NCBI RefSeq assembly: GCF_014280965.1
Contig: NZ_JACODZ010000013.1
Coordinates: 29,459 to 93,458 of the forward strand
Reading direction: 5' to 3'
DNA: 64,000 bases
Source: Echinicola salinicaeni
GTDB taxonomy: Bacteria > Bacteroidota > Bacteroidia > Cytophagales > Cyclobacteriaceae
Shown: positions 37,117 through 46,422 of the stretch, piece by piece
Layout: the number at the start of each line of letters is the position of its first letter
Position numbering within the stretch: the first letter of the stretch is position 1
Made by a program: the position numbers and the translations under genes
Notes under the pieces: model-generated
What the model saw: the letters and a program-made list of their open reading frames with translations, nothing else
Databases searched by the model: none
What the model was told of the DNA's origin: nothing

Positions 37117-37157
37117 CCACTCGGTACTTGTTTCGAACCGATTTGTGGAGGATTTGG
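37110..37157. repeat. 48-bp repeat, copy 2 (matches 7353-7400)
   Basis: It begins at the final codons of the recombinase fragment and matches 7353-7400 at 40 of 48 positions. A hairpin with arms GTCCAAAGT and ACTTTGGAC (37078-37086 and 37097-37105 by eye) immediately precedes it, as a different hairpin precedes copy 1. This may be an element end or attachment-site region. Confidence 0.5.
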
Positions 37158-37345
37158 GAATAATTTCGAAACTTTCTGATGAAATTAATACAAGGATAAT
37201 TGTTTATGAGCCTATTCGCTGGACCAGGAGTTGCCTAGGGCGAACTCTTTATTAAATGAAATTGGTATGATTAGTTAGAAATTTAGCACTGGTTTCAAGG
37301 TTACTATATAATAGTTTCTAAATAAAACATGTATCCATATTTGCT

Positions 37346-37381
37346 GCAATTAAAAATGAAATCGATTTCATTTTTAATTGC
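37346..37381. promoter_or_regulatory. Perfect 36-bp palindrome with LacI-type operator core
   Basis: All 18 base pairs of the palindrome are complementary; the centre is GAAATCGATTTC (37358-37369), with a CG dinucleotide axis as is usual for LacI-family operators. The same core recurs at 37468 and 46136. It lies about 200 bases upstream of the small ORF at 37544 and 716 bases upstream of GH3. Binding by the LacI regulator at 44896-45966 is inferred. Confidence 0.75.
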
Positions 37382-37467
37382 TTTATGTATATTTGTGGTA
37401 TGATAAATAGATTCATTTAGTCTTGTATTTATTGTGTATACCGTTTTAAGTCCATATGATAATGTTT

Positions 37468-37479
37468 GAAATCGATTTC
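37468..37479. promoter_or_regulatory. LacI-type operator core GAAATCGATTTC, second site
   Basis: This 12-bp palindrome is identical to the centre of the 36-bp palindrome, with the two centres 110 bases apart. Two sites so spaced could allow cooperative looping. It lies 64 bases before the small secreted ORF and is probably close to the promoter. Confidence 0.7.
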
Positions 37480-37543
37480 TTTAATAGTTTAAGTTTGTTG
37501 AGATCAATTTAGCAGGAACTTACAAATCCATCTTTTTCAAAAA

Positions 37544-37816
37544 ATGACTATACCTAAAAAAAATCATGATTGCCATCGGTCTTGGATTGTTAGACTAATG
37601 AAGTTAACCTATATGAGAGGATTATTATACGTTTTATTAATGATGAGCTGTTTTTTGGAGGGGAATGCCCAATATTTACTTTCTGGTTTCCTTAAAGGCA
37701 ATAACAATAATGCCGGAACTGAAAAACGTCTTTTAGAAACAATACAAAGAGTTTTGGAAAAGGTCCAGGATTTAACCTCTTTAGGGTGTAATCAAGGTTT
37801 AGTAAAGTGGTTTTGA
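37544..37816 (+). CDS. Small putative secreted protein, or relic of a larger gene
   Basis: The 90-residue product has a basic N-terminus followed by a signal-peptide-like segment (MRGLLYVLLMMSCFLEGNAQ, about residues 24-43). Roughly 45 hydrophilic residues then end in KWF. The N-terminal pattern (charged residues, then a long hydrophobic stretch ending in NAQ) resembles that of SusC-type proteins, but nothing typical follows. It lies directly downstream of the LacI operators and 280 bases before GH3, so it may be the first gene of that transcript. I do not recognise the family; a truncated gene is possible. Confidence 0.4.
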   Translation: MTIPKKNHDCHRSWIVRLMKLTYMRGLLYVLLMMSCFLEGNAQYLLSGFLKGNNNNAGTEKRLLETIQRVLEKVQDLTSLGCNQGLVKWF

Positions 37817-38096
37817 TTGGAGAGGGGAGTTGCATCGGTAGGGAAATTGCACTTTCCGAAAAAAAAAAAACTAGTGTTGGGGTCAGGTTAGGGTGGGAGT
37901 TTATTCAAAAGTGAATGGAAAAGTACCTATAGCTTTAACTTAATGCGATTGGTTTATCTAAAATAATATAGAATAATTAATGAATGGTTTTTTTACCCAT
38001 TTTAATTTGTTGCAAAAAATGCTTCTGAAATAGTTGTATTCAGTTAAGTCGTATTTAGGAATATGGGTTTGAATAAAAATAATAAATAAATTTACA

Positions 38097-40451
38097 ATGA
38101 TTAAACAACAGGTATTTATTGGGTTCTTAGCTTCAATTTTACTCATCGGAAAAGTGATCGCCCAAACACATGAATACCCTTATCAGAATCCTAAAATCTC
38201 AAAGGAGGACCGTGTTAAAGATCTATTGTCCAGAATGACCCTTGAGGAAAAAATAGATCAGCTTTCCATGAAGAGTTTGAAAGATCTTAAAATGGATGAA
38301 AATGGTCAGGTAACAAGTGCCTCATTGGAAGCCTTATTTAATGGAGGGAGCATAGGCTGTTTGGAAAGTCCATTTATCGAACATGATAAAATTGCCCAGT
38401 TTTCAGAAGCAGCAGATCGGTATTTACGGGAAAATACCCGTTTGGGAATTCCTGCCATTCAGATTGCAGAATGTTTACATGGTCAGATGGCCCTTGGAGC
38501 AACCATTTTTCCACAAGCTATTAGCCAGGGCAGCACCTGGAACCCTGAATTGGTTTTTCAAATGGCAGAGGTGATTGCTGGAGAAGCTTCATCATCCGGC
38601 GTGGATCAGGCTTTGAGTCCCCTGTTTGACTTGGCCAGAGATCCAAGATATGGACGTTTGGAAGAATGTTATGGGGAAGATGTTCATTTGGTTTCCAGAA
38701 TGGGAGTGGCTTTTGTTACCGGTGTCCAAGGGGCTCCTGAAGTGACGAAAACACATATTCCAGATGATTACTTGATGGCTACTGCCAAACATTTTGTAGG
38801 CTATAGCGTGCCTCAGGCGGGGATCAATATCGCTCCAGCTATTGTGGGAGAAAGAGAGTTGAGAAGTAGGCATTTGGTGCCCTTTGAAGCGGCAGTGAAG
38901 GAAGCCAATATATACAGTATCATGCCGGGTTATCATGAGGTGGACGGTGTGCCAGTTCATGCTAGCGACTGGTTATTGACGGATATTTTGAGAAAAGAAT
39001 GGGGCTTTGAGGGCTATGTCTTTTCCGATTATACCGCCATCAATATGCTTGAGTTTTTCCATGGAGTGTCCCAAAGTAAAAAAGAAACGGCCCATATGGC
39101 ATTGACAGCAGGGGTGGAACTGGAAGCCCCATCAAGATATGCCTATGGAGAATTGAAAGCATTGGTGGAAAGTGGAGAAATGGATAAAGCGGTTTTGGAC
39201 CAAGCTGTGGGAAGGGTTTTATTGTCCAAGTTCAGGGCTGGTTTATTTGACAAGCCTTATATTGTCCCAGCGGATATACAAAGCAAAATCAGAAAAAAGG
39301 AAAGTGTAGCACTGGCCAGGAAAATGGCCGAAGAGTCGATCATCCTTTTGAAAAATGATAATAATCTACTTCCCCTTAAAAAAGAGGCTTTGAAATCCAT
39401 TGCTGTAATTGGTCCAAATGGGGATCAGGTACAGTTTGGAGATTATTCGGTTACCAAAAGCAATGATTATGGAGTGACCTTATTGGAAGGTATAAAGAGT
39501 TATGTGGGCACTGATGTAAAGGTTAACTATGCCAGAGGTTGCGGAATCACTGATTTAGATAAAAGTGGTTTTGAAGAAGCTGTTAAATTGGCGAATGAAA
39601 GTGATGTGGTGGTTTTGGCAGTAGGTAGCACCAGTATCATCTATTCAGGTATTGGTTGGGGTAATGATCAATTGGACAGACATAATACCTCTGGAGAAGG
39701 ATTGGACAGAACCAGTCTTGAAATCCCTGGGGTGCAACCTGAACTAATAAAGGAAATTCAGGCAACTGGTAAGTCTATCGTGTTGGTAATGATCCACGGT
39801 CGCCCTTACTCCATCAATTGGGAGAAAGAAAATATCCCGGCCATTTTAGACGCTTGGTATCCAGGTGAAGAAGGAGGGAATGCTATTGCCAATATATTAT
39901 TCGGTGAAGCCAATCCTTCTGGAAAGCTAACAGTTTCCGTGCCTCGTTCTGCAGGTCATATTCCTGCTGTTTACGACCATAAACCTTCTGCAAAAGGATA
40001 TTATAAGCAACGTGGTACATTAGAAAAACCAGGAAGGGATTATGTGTTTTCTACCCCTGACCCTTTGTTTGAATTTGGTTATGGACTGAGTTATACCACA
40101 TTTGATTACAGTGATTTGAAAATTAAAACTCCACATCTAGAAAATGGTGAGTCGGTGAAATTTTCAGTTAAGGTGAAGAATACCGGTGATCTTAAGGGGA
40201 AAGAAGTTGTCCAAGTGTATGTCAGGGATAAAATCAGTTCCATCACTACTCCAGTGAAACTTTTGAAAGCCTTCCAAAAACCAGAGCTGGAGCCAGGGGA
40301 GGATATTGAATTGGAATTTGAAATACCTTATGAGGAATTGAGTCTATGGAATCAGAAGATGGAAAAGGTGGTAGAGCCGGGTGTTTTTGAGATTCAGGTG
40401 GGCAGTTCCTCACAGGATATCCGATTGAGGGGAGAGTTTGAAGTGAAATAA
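38097..40451 (+). CDS. Secreted GH3 beta-glycosidase
   Basis: The 784-residue enzyme has a signal peptide (to about residue 22) and the GH3 layout: a TIM-barrel domain with DRVKDLLSRMTLEEKIDQL, AKHFVGY and PFEAAVKE; then an alpha/beta sandwich; and a C-terminal fibronectin-like domain from about 670. The nucleophile is D311 in VFSDYTA. The second domain begins LARKMAEESIILLKNDNNLLPL. Beta-glucosidases, beta-xylosidases and related exo-enzymes share this form. Substrate cannot be fixed from sequence, but with the GH67-like and beta-helix enzymes alongside, beta-xylosidase or beta-glucosidase action on released oligosaccharides is plausible. The next gene starts 6 bases later. Confidence 0.93.
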   Translation: MIKQQVFIGFLASILLIGKVIAQTHEYPYQNPKISKEDRVKDLLSRMTLEEKIDQLSMKSLKDLKMDENGQVTSASLEALFNGGSIGCLESPFIEHDKIAQFSEAADRYLRENTRLGIPAIQIAECLHGQMALGATIFPQAISQGSTWNPELVFQMAEVIAGEASSSGVDQALSPLFDLARDPRYGRLEECYGEDVHLVSRMGVAFVTGVQGAPEVTKTHIPDDYLMATAKHFVGYSVPQAGINIAPAIVGERELRSRHLVPFEAAVKEANIYSIMPGYHEVDGVPVHASDWLLTDILRKEWGFEGYVFSDYTAINMLEFFHGVSQSKKETAHMALTAGVELEAPSRYAYGELKALVESGEMDKAVLDQAVGRVLLSKFRAGLFDKPYIVPADIQSKIRKKESVALARKMAEESIILLKNDNNLLPLKKEALKSIAVIGPNGDQVQFGDYSVTKSNDYGVTLLEGIKSYVGTDVKVNYARGCGITDLDKSGFEEAVKLANESDVVVLAVGSTSIIYSGIGWGNDQLDRHNTSGEGLDRTSLEIPGVQPELIKEIQATGKSIVLVMIHGRPYSINWEKENIPAILDAWYPGEEGGNAIANILFGEANPSGKLTVSVPRSAGHIPAVYDHKPSAKGYYKQRGTLEKPGRDYVFSTPDPLFEFGYGLSYTTFDYSDLKIKTPHLENGESVKFSVKVKNTGDLKGKEVVQVYVRDKISSITTPVKLLKAFQKPELEPGEDIELEFEIPYEELSLWNQKMEKVVEPGVFEIQVGSSSQDIRLRGEFEVK

Positions 40452-40457
40452 AAGAAA

Positions 40458-42290
40458 ATGAATATGTTTTTTCGAAATCTCATTATGGTCATCATGTTTG
40501 CTTTGATGATGGGCTGTGACCAAGAAGGCAAACAAGCTTTGGAAGAGCATAGTGCTAGCCTTCCTTATGTGATTGATATGGTTTATAATAATCCCGGAGA
40601 AGCACTTACGCAATCTGCCTATAATAATCCAAGCTTTCTTAAAGACCGGGGATTTAATGGCATGGTTGGCCATTGGTATGTAAACTGTGCCATTGATTAT
40701 GATGGCTTCGAAGCGGGAATTATACCAAAGGGAAGTGAAGAAAGTAATTGGATTGAACAAAAGGCGGAATGGATTGATGAAAGGCTTGCTGAAACAGAGT
40801 CAGCGGGTATTGAGGCATATGCGTTCACGGATGTTTTTGTTGCTCCAAGGTCACTATGGGAAAAGTATGGTGATGAAATGGGAAGTCAGGAGACCGGCCA
40901 TTCTTCCACTTTGGGAGGAGAGGGGAAAAAAGCAAGGAGGCCTAATATCCAATATCCCATGATTGAAAAATTGATCAAGGCTCAAATTTCCGGGATTTTT
41001 GACCGCTTTACTGATTTAGATGGCCTTGTGATAAGATTTGGAGAGACATATTTGCATGATACCCCCTTTCATATGGGGGGGAAGCCAGTAAGAGAAGGAG
41101 AAGAAGGGATTAAGGACCATGTGAAATTATTGAATATTTTACGTGAGGAAATTTGCGTAAAGCGTAATAAAAAGCTCTTCTACAGAACTTGGGATTTTGG
41201 TTGGTTCCATACCCAGCCTGATGTCTATCTGGCCATCACCAATCAGGTAGAACCACATGAAAACCTGATATTTTCCATCAAGCATACAAAGGGAGACTTT
41301 TTAAGGACATTTCCATTTAATCCCACTTTAGGAATAGGTAAGCACGATCAAATTGTAGAGGTGCAATGCCAAAGGGAGTATGAAGGAAAGGGAGCCCATC
41401 CGAATTATATAGCAGGGTCTGTGCTGAACGGTTTTGAGGAATTTGAAGGGCAAGAAGGTCCGCAGGGCTTAAATGATATCAAAGATAACCCTCAACTCAA
41501 AGGGGTTTGGACCTGGTCAAGAGGTGGAGGATGGAAGGGACCCTATATCAAAAATGAACTTTGGCCGGATCTGAATGCCTATGTTTTGGGGCGCTGGGCA
41601 AATAATATGGCATTGGAAGAATCTGAGCTAGTGATCAAGTATGCTATGGAAGTGCTTGGAATGGATCAGGAAGATGCAAAAAGGTTTCAAAAGATCGCAG
41701 AGCTTTCGCCAAAGGGAGTTCTGTTGGGAAGAAGTAGTAAGCTGACCAGGATTAACCCTTGGTGGATCAGGGACCAGTTTATGGGAGGAGTAACAACGGA
41801 TGAATTTAATGATTTTACGGAGGAGGCTTGGGGAAAGACCAATGAGGACTTTGAAAGGATATTAGCCGAAGGGATTGAGGAGGAAATCATCGAAGAAAAG
41901 AAACAGGCGGTAGATATTTGGAAACAAATAGAAGTCTTGGCTCAGGAGGTGAAGAGTGGGGATGAAAAGGCCATTGAATACCTTCAGGTTTCGTCCTCAT
42001 ATGGTCGTATCAAATACAGTATTATTCAAGTCGGTTGGGAAATTATGCTAAGGGGACTTAAAGCAGAAAAGACTGGTAATTGGACAGAGCCCAAAATAGA
42101 GACACTTTATGAGGAATATAGGTCCCTGTGGGTAGCGTTCAAGGACTTAAAAAATGACCATCCAGAATCAGCCAGTTTATATTTGCCTTACAGTTTTATG
42201 TTAGGCACAGACAGTTTACATGGAGAAGAAGGGATGGAAAAGGCCGTTAATCATTATTTAGGTGAGTTTGAAGAAAAATCTTCAAAATAA
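40458..42290 (+). CDS. Unassigned secreted glycosidase-like lipoprotein (GH67-like features)
   Basis: The 610-residue protein has a lipoprotein signal (lipobox MMGC, Cys20) and no family I can name with confidence. Its middle reads like a TIM-barrel sugar hydrolase: GLVIRFGETYLHDTPFH, LFYRTWDFGWFHTQPDVYL, KHTKGDFLRT and IVEVQCQREYEGKGAHPNYIAG. The last of these resembles the alpha-glucuronidase GH67 segment around QxTQEYxGQ. Conserved-looking acidic residues are E in RFGET and E in QREYEG. The C-terminal 200 residues are helical, also as in GH67. A role in releasing glucuronic acid would agree with the mannonate dehydratase in the same locus. It is co-transcribed with GH3 (6-base gap). Confidence 0.6.
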   Translation: MNMFFRNLIMVIMFALMMGCDQEGKQALEEHSASLPYVIDMVYNNPGEALTQSAYNNPSFLKDRGFNGMVGHWYVNCAIDYDGFEAGIIPKGSEESNWIEQKAEWIDERLAETESAGIEAYAFTDVFVAPRSLWEKYGDEMGSQETGHSSTLGGEGKKARRPNIQYPMIEKLIKAQISGIFDRFTDLDGLVIRFGETYLHDTPFHMGGKPVREGEEGIKDHVKLLNILREEICVKRNKKLFYRTWDFGWFHTQPDVYLAITNQVEPHENLIFSIKHTKGDFLRTFPFNPTLGIGKHDQIVEVQCQREYEGKGAHPNYIAGSVLNGFEEFEGQEGPQGLNDIKDNPQLKGVWTWSRGGGWKGPYIKNELWPDLNAYVLGRWANNMALEESELVIKYAMEVLGMDQEDAKRFQKIAELSPKGVLLGRSSKLTRINPWWIRDQFMGGVTTDEFNDFTEEAWGKTNEDFERILAEGIEEEIIEEKKQAVDIWKQIEVLAQEVKSGDEKAIEYLQVSSSYGRIKYSIIQVGWEIMLRGLKAEKTGNWTEPKIETLYEEYRSLWVAFKDLKNDHPESASLYLPYSFMLGTDSLHGEEGMEKAVNHYLGEFEEKSSK

Positions 42291-42439
42291 TGATGAAAGT
42301 GATTCAGGCCTTTATGTAAAAGTCAATTGAATTTCCTTGTCATTATTTGGGAGGTCATTAAATGAAAAATAATTTAAACCTGCTTTCTGAGAAATGGTGG
42401 GGCAGTATTCCTTAGAATTAATAAATTAAACTAATTCCA

Positions 42440-44224
42440 ATGAGATTATTATTTATAGCATTATTTGTAGTGTTGAATGCCTTTTCTGTCAAGGCGGATG
42501 AGATAAAGAAAGGTAAAGAAACCAAGTTTTTTGTGGCCACAGATGGTAATGATAAAAATCCTGGGACAAAAAATAAACCTTTTGCCTCTTTTGAAAGGGC
42601 AAAGCAGGCTGTAAGAGAATTGAAGTCTGAAGGAGATGTGATTGTTTATATTAGAAGGGGTAGGTATGAGCTAAGTCGAACTATTGAATTTAATGCAAAT
42701 GATGCTGGTAGAGATAGTTTTAAGGTGATTTATAAAGCTTATGACCAGGAGAAACCTGTACTCAGTGGAGGTAAGAAAATAAGGGCCTGGGAACTTCATG
42801 ATGCTGCGAAAAACATATACAAGGCCCATGTGGGGTATGATGAGTTTCGTCAACTGTATATTGATGGAGAGCCGGCTGTAAGAGCAAGATTTCCTAATAA
42901 AGAGTCAGAAAGTAATTTTGGTCCTTATTTGAGAATGAAAGGAGCGGATGTGGCAAAGCAGCGCTACAGGATTTCTGTCGATGATTGGAAAGAGGTGGAA
43001 GAGGTTGAAAATAAGGAGAGAATGGAATTGGTGGTTCAGCCCCATTGGATCCATCACAATGCCCGTTATAAGAAACATGAAGTAGAGGGTGAATTTGTTT
43101 GGCTAAGTCCTCAGGATACTGAAAGTGCTAGCTGCTTTAATAAGGGGGAAGGCTTTTTTAATAATGCCGCTTTTCATTTTGAAAATGCTTATGAGTTGAT
43201 TGATCAGTCAGGAGAATGGTATTTGGATAGGAAAGAAAGTGTATTATATCTGAAGGTAGACCAAGGCCTGGAAGTGGAAAGTTTGGATATTGAATATCCG
43301 ATTTTGGATGTGTTGATTTCGGTAGTGGGAAGTAAGGAAAGTCCAGTAAAAAACTTGGAGTTTGAAGGAATTAGTTTTGAATGTACCAATTGGATCAGTC
43401 CTTCTGAAATTGGCTTATCGGCTACCCAGTTTGTTCAGCCTTATTCCCAATCCTTTAATAGGACATATGGAAACAAGGCATATCCACAGGCGGCTATCAA
43501 GGCAATAAATGCGGATAGCTTTGTGTTGAGGAATTGTGCCATTCGAAAAACTGGAGCCAATGGCGTGCAGTTTTTTGCCAATGTGGATAATGCTGATATT
43601 GAGGGCAATCTTTTCGACCAGATAGGGGCAAATGCCATTGAGATAGATGTGCATGCCAAGATGAATGCAGGGGAGGATGAAATGAGTAATAATTTAGCCA
43701 TTTGGAACAATACAATTACTCGTTGCGGTAGAAGCTATACCAATGGGGGAGGGATTCTGGCCCATAATGTCAATGGCATGATAATAGAGCATAATGAATT
43801 GTATGATATGCCTTACAGTGGCATGCAGATAGGTGACCAGCCAGGAGGATATAATGATACTGGCTGTCACAGCAATATTATCAGGAAAAATCACATTCAT
43901 CATGTTGTTCAATTACATGATGACGGAGGAGCCATTTACACCCTTGGAGGAAATCAAAGAGGAACTGTCATTGAAGAAAACTATATCCATGACATTGAAA
44001 GGAGCCCTTGGGCAGGTGATTGGTTTGTAGATGGGGTTTATTTGGATAATTACTCCCAATTTATCTTAGTGCGAAATAATGTGATAAAGAATTCTCCAAT
44101 TGGAGGTTCTCATAATCATTCCCGAAACAATACTTTTGAGAATAATGGTGAGAAGATAATGGGCTGTGATTCTATTATAGAAAAAGCAGGACCACTGCCA
44201 GGTTGTAATCCTAGGAAACAATAG
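42440..44224 (+). CDS. Secreted parallel beta-helix enzyme (GH141-like)
   Basis: The 594-residue protein has a signal peptide (to about residue 19). It opens with the pattern FFVATDGNDKNPGTKNKPFASFERAKQAVREL and IYIRRGRYELSRTIEF-like strands, then a right-handed parallel beta-helix (about 300-560) with repeated short strands and N-rich turns. This opening is typical of GH141 and related beta-helix glycosidases, known to include alpha-fucosidase and xylanase activities. A larger relative lies at 56064-58451 in the same PUL, with the same opening and a discoidin tail absent here. The gene begins 149 bases after the previous one and is the last plus-strand gene before the LacI regulator. Confidence 0.75.
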   Translation: MRLLFIALFVVLNAFSVKADEIKKGKETKFFVATDGNDKNPGTKNKPFASFERAKQAVRELKSEGDVIVYIRRGRYELSRTIEFNANDAGRDSFKVIYKAYDQEKPVLSGGKKIRAWELHDAAKNIYKAHVGYDEFRQLYIDGEPAVRARFPNKESESNFGPYLRMKGADVAKQRYRISVDDWKEVEEVENKERMELVVQPHWIHHNARYKKHEVEGEFVWLSPQDTESASCFNKGEGFFNNAAFHFENAYELIDQSGEWYLDRKESVLYLKVDQGLEVESLDIEYPILDVLISVVGSKESPVKNLEFEGISFECTNWISPSEIGLSATQFVQPYSQSFNRTYGNKAYPQAAIKAINADSFVLRNCAIRKTGANGVQFFANVDNADIEGNLFDQIGANAIEIDVHAKMNAGEDEMSNNLAIWNNTITRCGRSYTNGGGILAHNVNGMIIEHNELYDMPYSGMQIGDQPGGYNDTGCHSNIIRKNHIHHVVQLHDDGGAIYTLGGNQRGTVIEENYIHDIERSPWAGDWFVDGVYLDNYSQFILVRNNVIKNSPIGGSHNHSRNNTFENNGEKIMGCDSIIEKAGPLPGCNPRKQ

Positions 44225-44895
44225 TTTATTGAGCTAAAATTACCCGGGTGTTACAAGGGGTAGATTTGAGCAATACATGAACCTTCCTTCTTTTGTAAGT
44301 ACCCAAGTGATTTATTAATCCTAACCTTAGATTAATAAACCAGTGGAATCTCTTCCATTTACTGGAAAAAATGGTTCAAGTCACATAGGAGGATTTTTCA
44401 GATTAAAGAAAATAAACAGCTTAAGCAATAAGGGCTAGGCTTCTATATTGAGTAACCAAGTAGCTGAAATTGATAATACTGCCTGAACCTTGCCTAATAG
44501 GTTCCTTGGCTATTTCCCTACTTAGGGAGTAGGCTGTTGTTTAGTTGGTTTGAAGGAAAGATATTTGGAAATCCTTGTTAATTACCTCCAGTATTGGCTT
44601 TTAATATTTATCCAAGCATTATTTACTAAGGTTTGAATATCTCCTTGTTCAGGTACAATTTGCCCAATAAGTTAGGGAATAGCGCTTGTGTTATTAGGAT
44701 CAAAACATAATAACAACAGTTTGTTCCCAAATTTTTCTGAGCCTCAATCAGGTTGATTTTGTTTCTGCCAAAATAACATTCTATATTGTTTTGGCAGTCA
44801 CAATTCTAATTCCATACGCTCATCCTGTAACTATGGCTACAAATTGAAATAGCTTTTTCTTCTCTTCAGTTGGTGGTTTATAATTTGGTCGACCA
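44225..44895. other. Intergenic region between convergent genes
   Basis: About 670 bases separate the beta-helix gene and the leftward lacI gene. Only an imperfect hairpin with arms CTGCCAAAA (44765-44773) and TTTTGGCAG (44789-44797) stands out, possibly a terminator for lacI. No gene is supported in the remainder. Confidence 0.45.
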
Positions 44896-45966
44896 TTATT
44901 TTTTATCATCCTTCAGATTGCGTTTATGACCTGTGAGTTTTTTTGTTTTTAAAGATGAGTCCCTAATTATTAAATCTGCTTTTAAAGTAATGGTGTTTGT
45001 GTTTTGTAAAACGTCATCACTTCTGTCTTTCAGGCGGTTGATGAGGTTTTTCATAGCTACTTCTCCCATTTCAAACCCTGGGTAGTTTGTAGTGGTTAAA
45101 TTGGGTTCTATTAATCTAGATACTGTGTCATTGTTGAAACCTACAATGGCTATATCTTCAGGGATTCGTATTCCTGCTTTTTTCAGGTGATTCACACAGC
45201 TCGCTGCACAAATATCATTGGATACGAAAAGTCCGTCTGGAAGTGGCTTGATCGAAAGGATTTTATGGGCGATTTCTTCTCCTGAGGCCTCATTAAGATC
45301 TGAAAAAATTATATTGTTGTTTTTGAATGCCAGTCCATTATCCATTAAGGCATATTTATAGCCTTTCAGGCGGTCAGCATAAATATTGATATTTGGATTT
45401 CCCAATGCATGAACTATGTTTTTACAGCCTTGTTCAATGAGATGTTGTGTGGAATTATACGCGGCTCTTGAATTGTCTATGATGACTCCAGTCATATTGC
45501 TGTCTTCTGCGATTCTGTCGAAAAATATTACAGGAGTGCCTTTTTTGATAAAGGGTTTGAAGTGAGCAATTTCCTTAGTGTTGCTTGCTAGAGAGACCAA
45601 TAGTCCGTCTACACGGCTATTGTACATAGATTTAGCATTTGCTTTTTCTTTTTCTTCAGATTCAAATGACTGACTTATGATTAGGTTGAAACCCGCTTCG
45701 TTGGCTATTTTCTCCATTCCAGCTAAAACTGCCGACTGAAAAGAGCTGTTAAGTCTAGGTACAATTACCCCAATATTGTTGGTGAATTTGCTTCTGAGAT
45801 TTGAGGCAAAAATATTTGATCGATAGCCAAGTTTGTCTACGGCATCAAAAATTTTCTTTTTTGTTTTATCTTTTACTGCAGGGTGGTTGTTTAGGGCACG
45901 GCTGACAGTAGTAGGAGATACTCCTGTTTCACTTGCTATATCGTAAATAGTGATCTCTTTATCCAT
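44896..45966 (-). CDS. LacI-family transcriptional regulator
   Basis: The 356-residue regulator has an N-terminal helix-turn-helix (ITIYDIASETGVSPTTVSRALNNHP, residues 5-29) and hinge helix (to about 60). A periplasmic-binding-protein-like sensor domain follows (NIGVIVPRLNSSFQSAVLAGMEKIANEAGF onward, with FFDRI and AIVGFNND motifs). A basic, Lys-rich tail of about 15 residues follows the usual end. It is divergent from the second susC across 456 bases that contain two operator-like palindromes; two more lie upstream of the GH3 block. It probably represses PUL2 and releases DNA on binding a sugar breakdown product. Autoregulation is likely from the operator position. Confidence 0.92.
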   Translation of the reverse strand: MDKEITIYDIASETGVSPTTVSRALNNHPAVKDKTKKKIFDAVDKLGYRSNIFASNLRSKFTNNIGVIVPRLNSSFQSAVLAGMEKIANEAGFNLIISQSFESEEKEKANAKSMYNSRVDGLLVSLASNTKEIAHFKPFIKKGTPVIFFDRIAEDSNMTGVIIDNSRAAYNSTQHLIEQGCKNIVHALGNPNINIYADRLKGYKYALMDNGLAFKNNNIIFSDLNEASGEEIAHKILSIKPLPDGLFVSNDICAASCVNHLKKAGIRIPEDIAIVGFNNDTVSRLIEPNLTTTNYPGFEMGEVAMKNLINRLKDRSDDVLQNTNTITLKADLIIRDSSLKTKKLTGHKRNLKDDKK

Positions 45967-46134
45967 GACTTTTTTGATAAAAACTCAAATTACAAATTTA
46001 GCTTAAATCATCTTAACTATGAGATTTAATTTAAGCGGCTGATTTGTGAGGTGTTTCTATTTTAGAAGAATTTCTCCCAGAAATAGTGATTTGGTTATAT
46101 GATGTGATTAAAGTTACGAAATGTTATTAAAAAT

Positions 46135-46148
46135 TGAAATCGATTTCA
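46135..46148. promoter_or_regulatory. LacI-type operator TGAAATCGATTTCA in the lacI/susC intergenic region
   Basis: A 14-bp perfect palindrome shares the 12-bp core with the two sites at 37.35-37.48 kb. It lies 169 bases upstream of lacI and 275 bases before susC, a position that could serve both promoters. Confidence 0.75.
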
Positions 46149-46275
46149 TATTTGGTTTTTTATTTTACGTGTTTTTTTGACATGTATATGGTAGGGTTTA
46201 TTGTTTTATGTGTTAATATGGTTTAATTATAGGTTTTATATTGAATGTTCGTTCAAATATTTTTGTGAAAAAGAA

Positions 46276-46289
46276 TGAAATCGGTTGCA
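46276..46289. promoter_or_regulatory. Degenerate LacI-type operator TGAAATCGGTTGCA
   Basis: The left half matches the TGAAATCG core exactly, while the right half (GTTGCA) is imperfect. It lies about 140 bases downstream of the perfect site and 134 bases before the susC start. It may be a second, weaker operator. Confidence 0.5.
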
Positions 46290-46422
46290 TAAATTAAATT
46301 TTATATTGAAGTTTATGGCAGAACGGGATAAATGTCTTTGATGAAGCCATTTAGCAGGCTCATCCTGGAGCAGCTTTAGGACTGTTCTGAAATTAATGTT
46401 TAACCAAAACTAACCTTATCTT

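Larger units (their letters stand above)
37117..37543. other. Regulatory region upstream of the GH3 block
   Basis: No gene is present. The right part contains two LacI-type palindromes (37346-37381 and 37468-37479) in a very AT-rich context. They most likely control transcription rightward into 37544-44224. Confidence 0.6.
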
